A DNA stretch of 64,000 nt from Streptomyces sp. NBC_00162. GTDB taxonomy: Bacteria > Actinomycetota > Actinomycetes > Streptomycetales > Streptomycetaceae. This document shows positions 9,331 to 18,665 of the stretch, in pieces. Both the position numbers and the translations under genes were made by a program. Location of the stretch: the NCBI RefSeq assembly GCF_024611995.1, contig NZ_CP102509.1, positions 124,001 to 188,000 of the forward strand, in the 5' to 3' direction. The first letter of the stretch is position 1; every line of letters starts with the position of its first letter. The notes under the pieces are model-generated. The model was not told where the DNA came from. It did not search any database and worked only from the letters and a program-made list of their open reading frames with translations.

Positions 9331-9362
9331 GTCGGGGCCCCTGCTGACGCAGGAGCCCCGAC
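9331..9362 (+). terminator. Strong hairpin after the 45-codon ORF
   Basis: GTCGGGGC pairs with GCCCCGAC, and inside it CCTGC pairs with GCAGG across a TGAC loop, with a single mismatch. Confidence 0.7.
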
Positions 9363-9666
9363 GGGAGCCCGCGGATTCCACCGCATCGGCCCTGCACCCT
9401 CGGCGGCCTACCAACCAAAAGAGGGTGTGGGGCTGCCACATGTGCCTTCGGGGCTGCGTGGCGGCCGTGACCGCCACGGCTGGCCCCTAGCACATAGGGC
9501 TCCGCTGTCACCAACTTCGCCTATTCAGGCTCAGGGCGCCAGCCGGTTGACCTCTAATTTTACATCAGTGCAGGTGAAGATGCGCTTTGTCGCCTCGAGT
9601 TCACCGTGAGACTGGCCGCATTCGGGTTCATAAAGTGACCCAACCGCATGTGAGGGGAGACAGGTG

Positions 9667-10910
9667 ATGGCTCGGGGGCTCACCGACTTCGATCCGAGGG
9701 CACTGCAGGAGCTGCGGTGGCGGTACGCAGGTGAGAGCGGACGCAAGGGCCTGACAGCAACCGAACTCGCCTCCCGTACCGGAGCGACGAAAGCGCAGAT
9801 CGTCGCCTACGAGAACGGCAGGACAGTCCCCGACCCCAAACGGGTGGCCGCCCTGGCCATGGCACTCGGTGTCCCCCCGACCGCGCTGATGCACGCCGAA
9901 CGACGCAGGACATGGACAGTCGCCGACCTCAGGCGCGCCTCCGCCCTGACGGCCGCCGCGGCCGGAAGCGGCCTGGGCGTGACGGCGAAGGTGTGGCGCC
10001 GGTTCGAGCAGCAAGGGATCGTGCCCCCACACAAAGCAGCATTCCTGGACCGGGTCACCCGGCTCTTCGGTGTGGAGATCACGGTTCTGGACCGGGCCAT
10101 CGACAAGATCCCCGCGGTGAGCGAGCGCCGCGAGCGGGTCGCCGAGCTCGTACGCGCACTCGTCGAGCGGTACGTCCACAACGACGAGACGTGGGGGCTG
10201 CCCGCCAAGGACCCCTTCGTGGAAGAGATCGCCATTCTTTACGGGCGCAGCACCGGGCGGATGCGGGCGGTCCTGGGGTATGAGCTGGCGCAGTTGCGGC
10301 AGCTGGCCGTGCTGATCCAGCGGGAAGTCGTGGTCGCACGGTACGACACCAGCGTGAGCCGCCAGCGGCGGGCGACCAAGACGGTCGGGCAGCAAGGCCG
10401 GCGCTTCGACCGGACCCTGACTGTCATCCCAGGGCGGCTGGAGCGCTTCCACAGGATGGAGCAGCCCTCCGACGTATGGCAGCTCCTCGTCGATCTTTAC
10501 GACGTGCACGAGGCGACGGACGAAGGACCGTGGACCCCGCTGTGGCTGCTGGCCGGTCAGGAGACCACCCGGCATCTTCCCGATTCCTTGGTACGCACCC
10601 AGCAGTTCCGGGATGTGACAGCGGTGCGGCTGACCACCCGGGGCCTCTCCCACGTCCGCGGCTACCAGCACCTGTACGCGGCATTACATCCCGCGGTGCG
10701 CCGGCCGCGCGCGTCGCGGGAGCATGGGGCGGGTGCAGCCGGGGGCGTATGCCGGCCGAGCGCACGTTCACCCTGCCCGGGCTCACCGAGCGGTTCGCCG
10801 TGCCGCGCCCCGCCCTGCAGCAACTCCTGGAGGAAGCCGACCTGCACGGGGTTGGCGAGCACCCCTGTCGGAAAGCACCGTGCTGGTCCTCGGGCCCTCC
10901 AACCCGGGTA
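9667..10910 (+). CDS. XRE-family regulator (C-terminal frameshifts)
   Basis: It starts at ATG 9667 (GTG 9664 possible) after a GGGGAG site. The N-terminal Cro/C1-type HTH reads LTATELASRTGATKAQIVAY, then ENGRTVPDPKRVAALAMALG. A second half-HTH-like repeat, GVTAKVWRRFEQQGIVPP, follows, and then a long helical sensor region ending RGLSHVRGYQHLYAALHPAVR. The frame then changes near 10740 (TFTLPGLTERFAVPRPALQQ) and again near 10860 (STVLVLGPSNPG). Read together these pieces look like one C-terminus. Whether the breaks are real is open. The IclR gene follows on the same strand. Confidence 0.6.
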
Positions 10911-11011
10911 CCTCCTCGCGCCCCCGGCCACGGGCCGAGACCGCCGTCGCAGGCACGTGCCGCCTTCCCGAACCGGCCCCAGCCGACGAGAGCACGGTCG
11001 CGGAAGTACCT

Positions 11012-12198
11012 GTGCCGCGGGACTGGAGGGTGTTCCAGCTGCAGCACCCCGATGCCGCAGAGGCCGTGCACAAGGCCCTGACCGCGGGATCGCAGAACCA
11101 CGCGCTCGACAAGGCCCGTCTCGCCCACCAGGTCATCCGCTTCCTCGAACAGCATCCGGTCGGCGTCCAGGACAAGCAGATCGCAACTGCCGTCGAACTG
11201 CCTGCATCCGCGCTGGCGCCCGTCCTGGCGATGCTGTGCGAAGAGGAGTTCGCGATCGTCGTGGCCTCGCACATCTACGCCCCTGGCCCGGCACTGGACC
11301 GGCTGTCCTCCCCCGGCGGCCTGTCCCGCCAGCTCCAGCACACCCTCGACCTCGCCCGCGACACAGTCGGCGCCGCCGTCTATCTGTCCCGCTACGTCGA
11401 CGGCGAAGTCGTGATCACACAGGTCGCGGACGGGCCGCTCGCCCCGCGAGTGAACGAATGGGTTGACTTCCGCACCGCCGCCCACGCCAGCGCCGTCGGC
11501 AAGTGCCTCCTCACCCAGCTCCCCCTCGAACAGCGCGCCGACCACCTCGCCCGGTACGGCACCGCCCCCCTGACCCGCCGCACCATCACCGACCACAACC
11601 TCCTCAACCACACCCTGGACGGCATCCCCCCGGCCAGCCCGTCTACGACCTTCGCGAGTACGCCCCCAAGGTCGTCTGCGGAGCAGTCGCGGCCAGCACC
11701 GACCAAGAAGCCGGCAGCCTCGCCCTGTCCATGCCCTCACACAACGCCCGCCGCCTCAAAGCAGCCACCGAAGCCCTCGCCCGCAAGGTCGTGCCCGTCC
11801 TGCTGGCGCTCCTCATCTCCGGCTCCCTGCCCCCAACCGCCCCCACCGACGACAACCCCGACGACACCGAACCCGCCAGCAACACCATCACCACCGCCGG
11901 CCTGCGCCAACTGCGCGCCGTCTTCCGCACCCCGCTGACCAACACCAGGGCCATCACCCGCGTCGCCCACAGCACCCAGCCCGGACCCCACCTCGCGGCC
12001 GACAGCACAGGCACCGCCCTCTACCTCTTCGAGGCCGCCACACACTCCCTCGGCGAGCACCACCTCACCCTCCCCCGCACCTACACCACTCACCCCGCCC
12101 TCACCACAACCGGCTTCAGCACCACAGCCGACCGCACCTGGCACGGCCACACCACACCCGACCGACTCCTCATCTGGGACAGCCAGTCCGCCGCATAA
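11012..12198 (+). CDS. IclR-family regulator, one frameshift
   Basis: An N-terminal winged HTH (HALDKARLAHQVIRFLEQHP, then AVELPASALAPVLAMLCEEE) is followed by the IclR effector domain (GAAVYLSRYVDGEVVITQV, HASAVGKCLL, RYGTAPLTRRTI). The frame changes at a run of six C near 11628, and the domain continues as PVYDLREYAPKVVCGAVA and ALARKVVPVLLALL. A polar, Thr-rich extension of ~110 residues follows, ending in DRLLIWDSQSA. One indel in the C run would give an intact protein of ~395 residues. The start (GTG 11012) is a guess based on where similarity to IclR proteins begins. Confidence 0.6.
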
Positions 12199-12267
12199 CC
12201 CCACAACTGAGCAACCAGCGCACTCGCTTCAAATCACAGCTGCTACCGCGCCCCAGGCCTCAAGAAC

Positions 12268-12300
12268 GAAGCCCGACCCAAGAGAACCTGCTCGGGCTTC
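12268..12300 (+). terminator. Terminator after the IclR gene
   Basis: GAAGCCCGA pairs with TCGGGCTTC (9 bp), and the downstream side continues with T residues. Confidence 0.65.
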
Positions 12301-12692
12301 TTCGTACGCGGCCCCGTCGGCCACGAACACCACGGCCCGGACAGTCCGGGTCTGCAACGCTGCCCATGCCGCGGGACGCGGGGGCCGTTGGCTGGGCTGA
12401 AGTTCCTGTGGTCAGTCGTCGAGGAAGCGGGTGCCTGAGAGGCATCGCCGACAACACCACCCGGCACCCCCTCACCTGATGCATCGTCCAGTTCGAGGAG
12501 GACTCGCGGCGCGGTGGGGTCTGGTGCGCGGCGCGACCTGGGCAGCGGAGTTCAGTGGTTCAGTGCGGCGGCTGGTGATCTGCCGGCCGGTTTCGCATCG
12601 GTGGCCCTGCGTCCGGCATTCGCCAAGAACCCTACAAACAACCATGGTTAATGTGCTGTACTGGTTCCACAACAAGACAGGGAGGGGTTCAC

Positions 12693-13454
12693 ATGCCGTT
12701 GCAGCAATGGCGCGAGCTGGCCGACCGCCTGGCGGAGCGCATCGAGTCGGATGAGTTTCCGCCCGGATCAAAGATGCCGACCACCGTGGAGTTGATGGCT
12801 GACGGAGAGTCAAAGCCATCCATTGAGCGGGCATACCGGGAACTCGTCGACCGCGGTCTTGTTGTGCGCAAGCCACGGATCGGAACAGTTGTTCGCAACC
12901 GCTCTCGCGTGCGCGTCCCGTTGAGCCGCTACGGTTCCGTGCTGCGCCCGGGCGGGGACAAGGGGCCGTGGGAGACGGCAACGGCCTCAGTGGGTCTGGA
13001 CGGCAGTGTCGTTCCCTTGTCTGTGGAGCGCGTCACCGCTACGGCCACGATTGGCGCGCTGCTCGGAGTCGAACCCGGCTCTCCTGTTGTTCGCCGCAGC
13101 CGGCATGCCGTGATCGACGGTGATGTGGTGCAGGTCCAGGACGCCTACTATCCGGCCGAACTGGCCGCCGCATCGGGCCTCGACACACCGGGCAAGGTCA
13201 TCGGCGGTGTGTTCGGCGCCATGACCGCGGCTGGGCTGGATCCCCAGACGGCCGACGAGACGGTCACAGCACGGCCACCAACCAAGTCCGAGGCATCGGA
13301 GCTTGGCATCGGGGAGCGGGTACCGGTCCTGTGTATCGAGCGCGTGGTGCGCAGCCGGAGCGGCCAAGTCCTCGAAGCCCTTCGGGTGGTGGGCGCTGCC
13401 GACCGCCTGGAGCTGCACTACGGGGGGCTGCCGCTGGCCGGCAACGTGCCGTAG
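12693..13454 (+). CDS. GntR/HutC-family repressor (KorSA-like)
   Basis: 253 residues from ATG 12693 with GGGAGGGG upstream. It has an N-terminal winged HTH (WRELADRLAERIESDEFPPG, KMPTTVELM, SIERAYRELVDRGLVVRK) and a C-terminal UTRA ligand domain (VEPGSPVVRRSRHAVIDGDV, DETVTARPPTKSEASELG). GntR/UTRA repressors such as KorSA control replication and transfer on pSAM2-type integrative elements and Streptomyces plasmids. Here it precedes a replication-type HTH protein, which supports that role. The ligand is unknown. Confidence 0.8.
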   Translation: MPLQQWRELADRLAERIESDEFPPGSKMPTTVELMADGESKPSIERAYRELVDRGLVVRKPRIGTVVRNRSRVRVPLSRYGSVLRPGGDKGPWETATASVGLDGSVVPLSVERVTATATIGALLGVEPGSPVVRRSRHAVIDGDVVQVQDAYYPAELAAASGLDTPGKVIGGVFGAMTAAGLDPQTADETVTARPPTKSEASELGIGERVPVLCIERVVRSRSGQVLEALRVVGAADRLELHYGGLPLAGNVP

Positions 13455-13588
13455 CGGCCGGCGGAACCTCACCGGTGAGTCACTGGCTGAGCCGTCGCCC
13501 AGTTGTGATGCCACACGGGGCACACCGGTGAGCAGGACGGTGATCCCGGTGCCGTTGTGTAGGGCGTGACGACTCGCCCGTACCGAAC

Positions 13589-13614
13589 GAGCCCCGCCAC
13601 GGGTGGCGGGGCTC
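13589..13614 (+). terminator. Terminator between the GntR and HTH genes
   Basis: GAGCCCCGCCAC pairs with GTGGCGGGGCTC across a two-base loop. The very short loop suggests that slightly fewer pairs form. Confidence 0.6.
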
Positions 13615-13775
13615 GCAGGTCCTCGTACAGGCCTGGACCGCCTGCGCGGGGAAGAGCACCCAGTTGCTGAACTGAGAGGTGCGCTGAGCCATGAGCTTAT
13701 GCGGAACCATCCCGAGGGCGCCACAGGCACCCTCCCACGACACCACCGGGTTCATCCTGGATGTGGTGGTGCGCC

Positions 13776-14336
13776 ATGGCACTTGAGCCAATCCTGTGGG
13801 CCTTGCATGACAGCCCCGTGAACAGCACGACGGACCGGATGCTGCTGGCCGGCCTGGCAGAGAAAGCCGATCCCGACGGCACCAACGCCTTCCCGTCGCG
13901 GCGGACGCTCGCCCGGATCGCGCTGTGCGACGTCAAGACGGTACAGCGGCGTCTGGCCTCCCTCGCCGAGCGGGGCGTGATCACGCTGGGAGACCAGGCC
14001 GCCGCCCGGTACATCCCCGCGCACGCCCGCCCCAAGGTCTACGACCTGCAAATCCCGGCAGCCTGGTACGGGCCGGAACGGCTGGCACGGGTGAACGAAG
14101 ACCGCGCACACCGTGGTCTGCCGCCCCTGACACAGCAGACCCGCCCGGCACTGTCGCCGGCCCCGCCGCGGACAGAGCGCAGCGACAAGGGCAAGCCACG
14201 CCAGACAGGAGGGGACTCTCAGTCCCCTCCCCCACAACACCCCTACTCGGAGGGGAGGGGGGACTGTCAGTCCCGGGGTAGGGGGGACTGTGAATCCCGG
14301 CAGGGGGACTGTCAGTCCCCCAACCCTCTCCTTTAA
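13776..14336 (+). CDS. Helix-turn-helix replication-type protein
   Basis: 186 residues. The N-terminal ~80 form a phage replisome-organiser-like HTH domain (LEPILWALHDSPVNSTTDRM, NAFPSRRTLARIALCDVKTV, RRLASLAERGVITLG). The C-terminal ~50 are low-complexity and encode GDSQSP/GDCQSRG repeats that come from four DNA palindromes. In several phages and actinobacterial plasmids the origin lies inside such a replication gene, so both protein and repeats fit an initiator with an embedded origin. It could instead be a regulator of the mobile element. ATG 13761 is an alternative start. Confidence 0.6.
   Translation: MALEPILWALHDSPVNSTTDRMLLAGLAEKADPDGTNAFPSRRTLARIALCDVKTVQRRLASLAERGVITLGDQAAARYIPAHARPKVYDLQIPAAWYGPERLARVNEDRAHRGLPPLTQQTRPALSPAPPRTERSDKGKPRQTGGDSQSPPPQHPYSEGRGDCQSRGRGDCESRQGDCQSPNPLL
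14211..14321 (+). repeat. Four palindromes GGGACTGTCAGTCCC: candidate replication origin
   Basis: Copies at 14211-14227 (GGGGACT CTC AGTCCCC), 14260-14274 (GGGACT GTC AGTCCC), 14284-14298 (GGGACT GTG AATCCC, one mismatch) and 14303-14321 (GGGGGACT GTC AGTCCCCC). They sit inside the end of the HTH gene. The spacing shrinks from 48 to 24 to 21 bases between centres. Iteron-like arrays embedded in a rep gene are a known origin design. Confidence 0.6.
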
Positions 14337-14503
14337 CCCTCCCCGTCAAAGAAACCCCGATAGCGCCTGCGGCGCGTAGCGCCGATGACGCCCGCAGGGC
14401 TACTGCAGGTAGTAGCGCGCGGAAGGCCGGCGGCTGCGCCGCGCCCACAGGCGCTGGCGCGCCCACCCCGGCAGCCAAGTCGAGGAAGACGGCCCGCGAG
14501 CGG

Positions 14504-15519
14504 ATGCCTCAGGGACAGGCAGACTCGGTCAGGGCCGTGGACGCGGCATGGCCGCACGAGCTGGCAGCCCTGCTGCCGCCCCACCGTCCAGCCGTGCTGC
14601 GTCAGGCGATCCTGCAAGCCCTGGACGGCGGACGGACGCCACAGCAGCTCCTCGAGCGGATCCAGCGCCGATGGTGGACCCACGGCTACGCCCGCGCCCT
14701 GACCGAAGGAGAGCTATCCTCCCCCGTCGGGGTCGCAGTGGGCCTGGTGCGCCCGTCCACGGACTGCCCGGACCCGATGTGCGAGGACGGCACAACCCTG
14801 CACCTGGGCAACCCATGCCCCAAATGTGTGGAGCGCCGAGCGGACCGCCGCCAAGGCCGAATTCCCGCACAACGGCAGGAAGACCCGCGGCCCGAGTGGT
14901 GGGAGTGCGCGGGCGAGGACTGCTCGGCAGCCGGCAAAGGGCCACGGCCTGACGACAGGTTGTGCTGGCAGTGCCGGGACCGGGCAGAGCTGGCTGAGGT
15001 CCAGCGCGCGACGGCAGGTTTGATGGCCGAAGCCGAAGCAGCGCAGGAAGCAGAACGCCTACGACAGGCAATCCGGTGGCAGCGCATGCTCGATGACGCC
15101 TACACCCAATACGCCGAACAAACCCGCACCGACCAGGACCAAGCCGAAGCCGAACACCTTGCCGCCGCTGATGCCGAGGAAGTACGCCGGCTGCGGGAAC
15201 AACTCCTGCGCGAACACCCTGAGCTCGCGGCCTACACCCAGCAACACACATCACCAGCGCCCGCGTCGAGCACCGCCCCGGGCCGTTCCGCAGCCTGTCC
15301 GAGGAGCAGCAGCGGTTCATAGGGAAGGTCGCACGCGGCGCTGCCGTGCGCATCGAGCAGGTACTCGACCTCGCCGACAGACGCCGACAGTTGGGCGCCG
15401 CCAACACCTGCCAGTGCGGCGGCACCATCGAGGTCTACGGCGGCGCCGGCGCAACCCCGTGCGCGCACTGCACCAGCTGCGGGGCGCTGTGGACGGAGGC
15501 CGGAGTGATCGCAGCCTGA
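14504..15519 (+). CDS. Zinc-ribbon hypothetical protein of mobile elements (one frameshift)
   Basis: It reads WPHELAALLPPHRPAVLRQA (helical), then three Cys clusters: CPDPMC..CPKC, WWECAGEDC..CWQC and, after a frame change near 15270, CQCGGTIEV..CAHCTSC. The middle is a long charged helix (QAEAEHLAAADAEEVRRLRE). Proteins of this build follow the HTH replication gene on many Streptomyces elements, but their function is not known to me. With the frameshift repaired it would be ~338 residues. Confidence 0.55.
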
Positions 15520-15525
15520 ACGCGA

Positions 15526-15563
15526 CTGCGCCCCACCCCCGTCGGCCGGGAGGTGGGGCGCAG
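15526..15563. terminator. Bidirectional terminator between convergent genes
   Basis: CTGCGCCCCACC pairs with GGTGGGGCGCAG (12 bp) between the zinc-ribbon gene (+) and the DUF4352 gene (-). Confidence 0.75.
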
Positions 15564-15577
15564 CGTTGGCGGAGCGT

Positions 15578-16219
15578 TCAGGACAACTCGGCGCGGGTGC
15601 TGTCCCCGAGCAGCCCGTCCGTGTACGTCACCGTCCTGGGCGTGAACGCGCCCTTCCCGGTGATCACGCCGGTGACGTTCTCGCCCGGTGCCAGCTCGAC
15701 CGTGTCGATCTGGTTCTTGTCGACGGCGAGTTCGGCTACGTGCTTGGTGCCGTTGGTGTCTGTAATCGCGAAGTACAGCGGGTTCACGCTGATCGGCTTC
15801 GACGAGTTATTCGTGACCGTGACGGACACGCTCGTGTAGTCGCTGCCCTGCGCAAGGATGGTCTTCTCGAACTCCGCCTTCTTCGCGACGACTGCCACCG
15901 CAGCCTTCTTCTCCGGCTTCGCCGACGGCGCAGCCTCCGGGGCCTTCCCCGGTGCCGAGGTTGCAGCGGCCGGCGCCTTGGTGTCCTTCGTCGCCGTGTC
16001 GGGCTTCTCGCCGCCGGAGAGCGCCCCGACGATGACGAGGAGCGCGACGAAGCCGAGGATGGAGAACCCCACGATCTTCCCGGTGTTGGACTTCTTCGGC
16101 GCGGGCGGCGGCGGCGGGTAGCCATACCCGGGGTGCGGCGGCTGGCCGGGCGGCGGGTAGCCGTGTCCGGGCGGGGGCTGCTGGCCAGGCTGGCCGGGCG
16201 GCGGGAACGGCTGAGACAT
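15578..16219 (-). CDS. Membrane-anchored DUF4352 protein
   Basis: 213 residues from ATG 16219. It has a Pro/Gly/Tyr-rich cytoplasmic N-terminus (residues 1-45), one transmembrane helix (IVGFSILGFVALLVIVGAL), an Ala/Lys/Pro spacer, and a C-terminal immunoglobulin-like DUF4352 domain (SVSVTVTNNSSKPISVNPLY, FAITDTNGTKH, ELAPGENVTGVITG). Such proteins are exported but stay membrane-bound in Gram-positives and are often plasmid-borne; their function is unknown. It is the last gene of the reverse-strand run starting near 18.0 kb. Confidence 0.8.
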   Translation of the reverse strand: MSQPFPPPGQPGQQPPPGHGYPPPGQPPHPGYGYPPPPPAPKKSNTGKIVGFSILGFVALLVIVGALSGGEKPDTATKDTKAPAAATSAPGKAPEAAPSAKPEKKAAVAVVAKKAEFEKTILAQGSDYTSVSVTVTNNSSKPISVNPLYFAITDTNGTKHVAELAVDKNQIDTVELAPGENVTGVITGKGAFTPRTVTYTDGLLGDSTRAELS

Positions 16220-16480
16220 GGGACCCCCACGGGAAGCGGTGCGAATCAGGTCACCGTATGGGCACATGCGCGTGCATGTGCGGTGGTGTCCTAACCGTGA
16301 CAATCGAAGGTTCAACCATCGCCGCGCCCGCCCATCACCTCGGGAGGGACCGGCGTTCCCTTATCCGGAATCACTCCTGTCACATGCCTACCGGCCCGCA
16401 CGAGCCCTGCATAAGGTGTGGCTCCGGACCATCCCGGGCACGTCGCCCTCCCGGCTCCCCACGGGAGGGTTGCCGCGCGC

Positions 16481-16669
16481 CTACGCCGCCGGTAGCCGCA
16501 TGCCGATCAGGGCCTGAAGATCGAGGGCGGCAGCCCGCAAGCTGCCCTGAGCCTCGTCGGCCAGTTCGCCGAGGACGGCCATCACCGCGCCAGCCTCGCC
16601 GCGGGTGAGGAGCGCAAGCCGGTCGCCGGGCTGCTGCATGAGGCCGTCATAGTCCACGCCGGAGGTCAC
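16481..16669 (-). CDS. Small hypothetical protein (62 residues)
   Basis: It starts at a GTG that overlaps the upstream gene's stop as GTGA (16666-16669), which fixes the start. It contains a helical pattern (LLTRGEAGAVMAVLGELADE, then LRAAALDLQALIGMRL). No family recognised. Its coupling makes it part of the small-gene operon. Confidence 0.55.
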   Translation of the reverse strand: MTSGVDYDGLMQQPGDRLALLTRGEAGAVMAVLGELADEAQGSLRAAALDLQALIGMRLPAA

Positions 16670-16914
16670 GACTGCGACCTGGACGCGTCCGTGAGGTGCG
16701 GGTAGGTGTCGGGATACTCGTCCCGTACCTGCTCCAACGACATCGAGTCCCAGTCCATGCGAACTTGCTCGCCAGCGAGGGGGAAGTGAGGGCAGAAGAC
16801 GCCGTCCCACTGCTCATTGAAGTGCTGATGGCCGATCTCTTCGTCGCTGAACGACGGCTGTCCGCAGCTGCGGCAGAGAGTGATCGGCCCGGCGTAGTCC
16901 TTGATGAAGGTCAT
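16666..16914 (-). CDS. Small Cys/His zinc-binding protein (82 residues)
   Basis: It starts at ATG 16914 (MTFIKDYAGPITLCRSCGQP). Ligand-like residues are CRSC, EIGHQHFN, and FCPHFP. It ends at 16666 and is translationally coupled to the next gene. Function unknown; typical of tiny genes on Streptomyces prophages and integrative elements. Confidence 0.6.
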   Translation of the reverse strand: MTFIKDYAGPITLCRSCGQPSFSDEEIGHQHFNEQWDGVFCPHFPLAGEQVRMDWDSMSLEQVRDEYPDTYPHLTDASRSQS

Positions 16915-16943
16915 GCCCGACCAACGTAAGCGCGTCCTTCTGG

Positions 16944-17180
16944 TCACGGCTCCTCGTCGGCCTCGTACTGATGCGGCTGCTCGCCCTGCCACGCGATCGC
17001 AGGGGAATCCCCGAGGACCATGTCCTCCGGGTCGGGCAGGTCGATTCGCCGCAGGAACTCGATCAGGTCAGCGTCGCTATGCGCCAGGCCGAGGACGGTG
17101 TCCACGCCGTGCACGCGGATCGTTACCCGCCGGCCACCCGACGGGGAGATCCGGTGCACGAGGATCGGCGCACGGTCCAT
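16944..17180 (-). CDS. Small hypothetical protein, paralogue of the next gene
   Basis: 78 residues from ATG 17180 with GGAGG just upstream. The pattern PILVHR..RRVTIRVHGVDTVLGLAHSDADLIEFLRRI matches VYIVVH..AVVAHVHAEDRALGVAHSFPGVVELLRAA of the gene at 17225-17434 position for position, so these are tandem duplicates. Function unknown. Confidence 0.6.
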   Translation of the reverse strand: MDRAPILVHRISPSGGRRVTIRVHGVDTVLGLAHSDADLIEFLRRIDLPDPEDMVLGDSPAIAWQGEQPHQYEADEEP

Positions 17181-17224
17181 GCCTCCAGCCTGCCGTCGAC
17201 GCCCCGGCCGGGCAGCAGGAGCGG

Positions 17225-17434
17225 TCACTCGCCCCAATCCTCCGGACCTCCGCCGAGCCACCGGATCGGGGGCCAGCCCTCCGCCGTCTCCAGGCCGGCC
17301 GCACGGAGCAGCTCCACCACGCCAGGGAAGGAATGCGCGACGCCCAGGGCCCGGTCTTCGGCATGCACGTGCGCCACGACAGCCCGACCGTCTCCGGCGA
17401 GCGGGTGGACGACGATGTACACGCTGTCGGCCAT
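17225..17434 (-). CDS. Small hypothetical protein, tandem paralogue
   Basis: 69 residues from ATG 17434 (MADSVYIVVHPLAGDGRAVV). It shares the alternating beta pattern and the AHS..(V/L)(I/V)E(F/L)LR(R/A) helix with the 78-residue protein downstream. The C-terminus is short and acidic (GGGPEDWGE). Confidence 0.6.
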   Translation of the reverse strand: MADSVYIVVHPLAGDGRAVVAHVHAEDRALGVAHSFPGVVELLRAAGLETAEGWPPIRWLGGGPEDWGE

Positions 17435-17457
17435 ACCTCCAGGGTGCGGCGGGCCGG

Positions 17458-17795
17458 TCAGTCCAGCACGCCGAGCGCCGTGTCCGGCCGGCAGTGCATG
17501 CACGCCTCGATGCCGTCCGCGAGGGCGCGGCGCGCGGTGTCCCGGTCGGCGGGCTCGCAGCGGGACCGGGTGTCCCAGCAGTCCCCGGCGTGGACACGGA
17601 CCGGGGCCCGGCCGACGCCTATGCCGTGCTCGATCAGCCAGGGCGGCGGCGGGGGCGGGGGCCGACGCGCGGCCTCGGCTGCGAGTCGCTGCTCTTCGGC
17701 GGCGATCCAGCCGTCCGTCCGTGCCAGGTCGCGCTCCTGCATCCGCCTGAGGAACTGGAGGAGCTGGGGGCGGGAAGGCTGGACATCGGACGCAT
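17458..17795 (-). CDS. DUF6233 protein (probable frameshift near its start)
   Basis: The body (RTDGWIAAEEQRLAAEAARR, a PPPPPPPW run, IEHGIGVGRAPVRVHAGDC, ALADGIEACMHCRPDTALGV) is the typical Streptomyces DUF6233 sequence with its C-terminal HCRPDTxLG motif. The usual N-terminus (MSSLPAP) is present but in another frame at 17786, so a single-base shift near 17765 is likely. Function unknown; very common on mobile elements of this genus. Confidence 0.65.
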
Positions 17796-17809
17796 GTTCG
17801 GATCTACGC

Positions 17810-18001
17810 TCAGCGGGAACCCTCGCCCGCCCCCGGCTCCCAGAGGTGACTGACGACCTCGCGACGATCGGCACCACACGCCGTGCACTGCATGCGGGCC
17901 GACGTCACACCGCCCTCCGCCGAGAACTCACTCCACTCCACCCGACTCGAGTCCTGACTCCCACACACCCGGCATGGCCACCAGCCGATCGCATCCGTCA
18001 C
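17810..18001 (-). CDS. Small zinc-ribbon protein (63 residues)
   Basis: GTG start at 18001 with GGGAGG six bases upstream. It carries two Cys pairs, CRVCGSQDSS and CTACGADRREV, a classic zinc-ribbon layout. It is the first gene of the reverse-strand small-gene run that ends with the DUF4352 protein. Confidence 0.6.
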   Translation of the reverse strand: MTDAIGWWPCRVCGSQDSSRVEWSEFSAEGGVTSARMQCTACGADRREVVSHLWEPGAGEGSR

Positions 18002-18108
18002 GACACACCTCCCGTAGGCCTTCCAGCGTCCGCCCGGCCGAGTCCGGACGCATCCGGACGGCACACAGCCCCCGATCCGCCAGGGACCGGGGGCTCAGAC
18101 GCGCACGG

Positions 18109-18306
18109 CTACGCGGCCGCCGCTACCGCCTCGACAACAGCGGACTCGTCGCCGACCTCCCGCCGGGCCCGCGCACGGAGCTCGCCGCGCAGCGCCTCGT
18201 CGGCCCACAGCCCCGAACTGCACCGCCGCAACGAGGCCAGCCAGGCCGCCGCGCAGAAGCAGCCGAGCCAGCCCAAGCCCGCGCCGAAGCACTGAGATTC
18301 AGCCAC
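18109..18306 (-). CDS. Possible small protein (65 residues)
   Basis: GTG start, hydrophobic first half (LGWLGCFCAAAWLASL) and helical second half (WADEALRGELRARARREVGD). No clear ribosome site and no family recognised; it may be noise. Confidence 0.3.
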   Translation of the reverse strand: MAESQCFGAGLGWLGCFCAAAWLASLRRCSSGLWADEALRGELRARARREVGDESAVVEAVAAAA

Positions 18307-18376
18307 GCGTGAAGGGTGTTGTTCCGGCCATCGCGGGCGTAGCGTGAGCCTCCGCTGATGGTGGGGCCGCCCACTA

Positions 18377-18412
18377 GAGCCCCGCCGCTACGTCCCCTGT
18401 GCGGCGGGGCTC
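18377..18412. terminator. Perfect 12-bp terminator hairpin
   Basis: GAGCCCCGCCGC pairs with GCGGCGGGGCTC, followed by TTTT on the plus side. Confidence 0.75.
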
Positions 18413-18665
18413 TTTTGCACCTAGTTGCAAAACCGCTCACCTGTGCCCCACCATGGGCGCAGATCCGGCATGCCCAGACACCGAAGCCCCACCAGCATGC
18501 GGGGCTTTCGCGCGTCACCAGGTGTGGGACTCCAAACGGAAGAAGTACTCCGCCGGGTCGATGCTCAGCCGGGTGCCGTCGGGCGGCCGAAGGGCGCATC
18601 CAGGCGCCCGTCCTGCGCCAGCCGCAGGGCGGGGTTCGCACCGCTGTGGAACCGGGGGTGAAGGT

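Noticed and set aside
14211..14321. Possible CRISPR array because of repeated short palindromes
   Set aside because: Repeats are 15-19 bases with 2-33 bases between them, in four copies, inside a coding frame and without cas genes. An origin or iteron-like array fits better.
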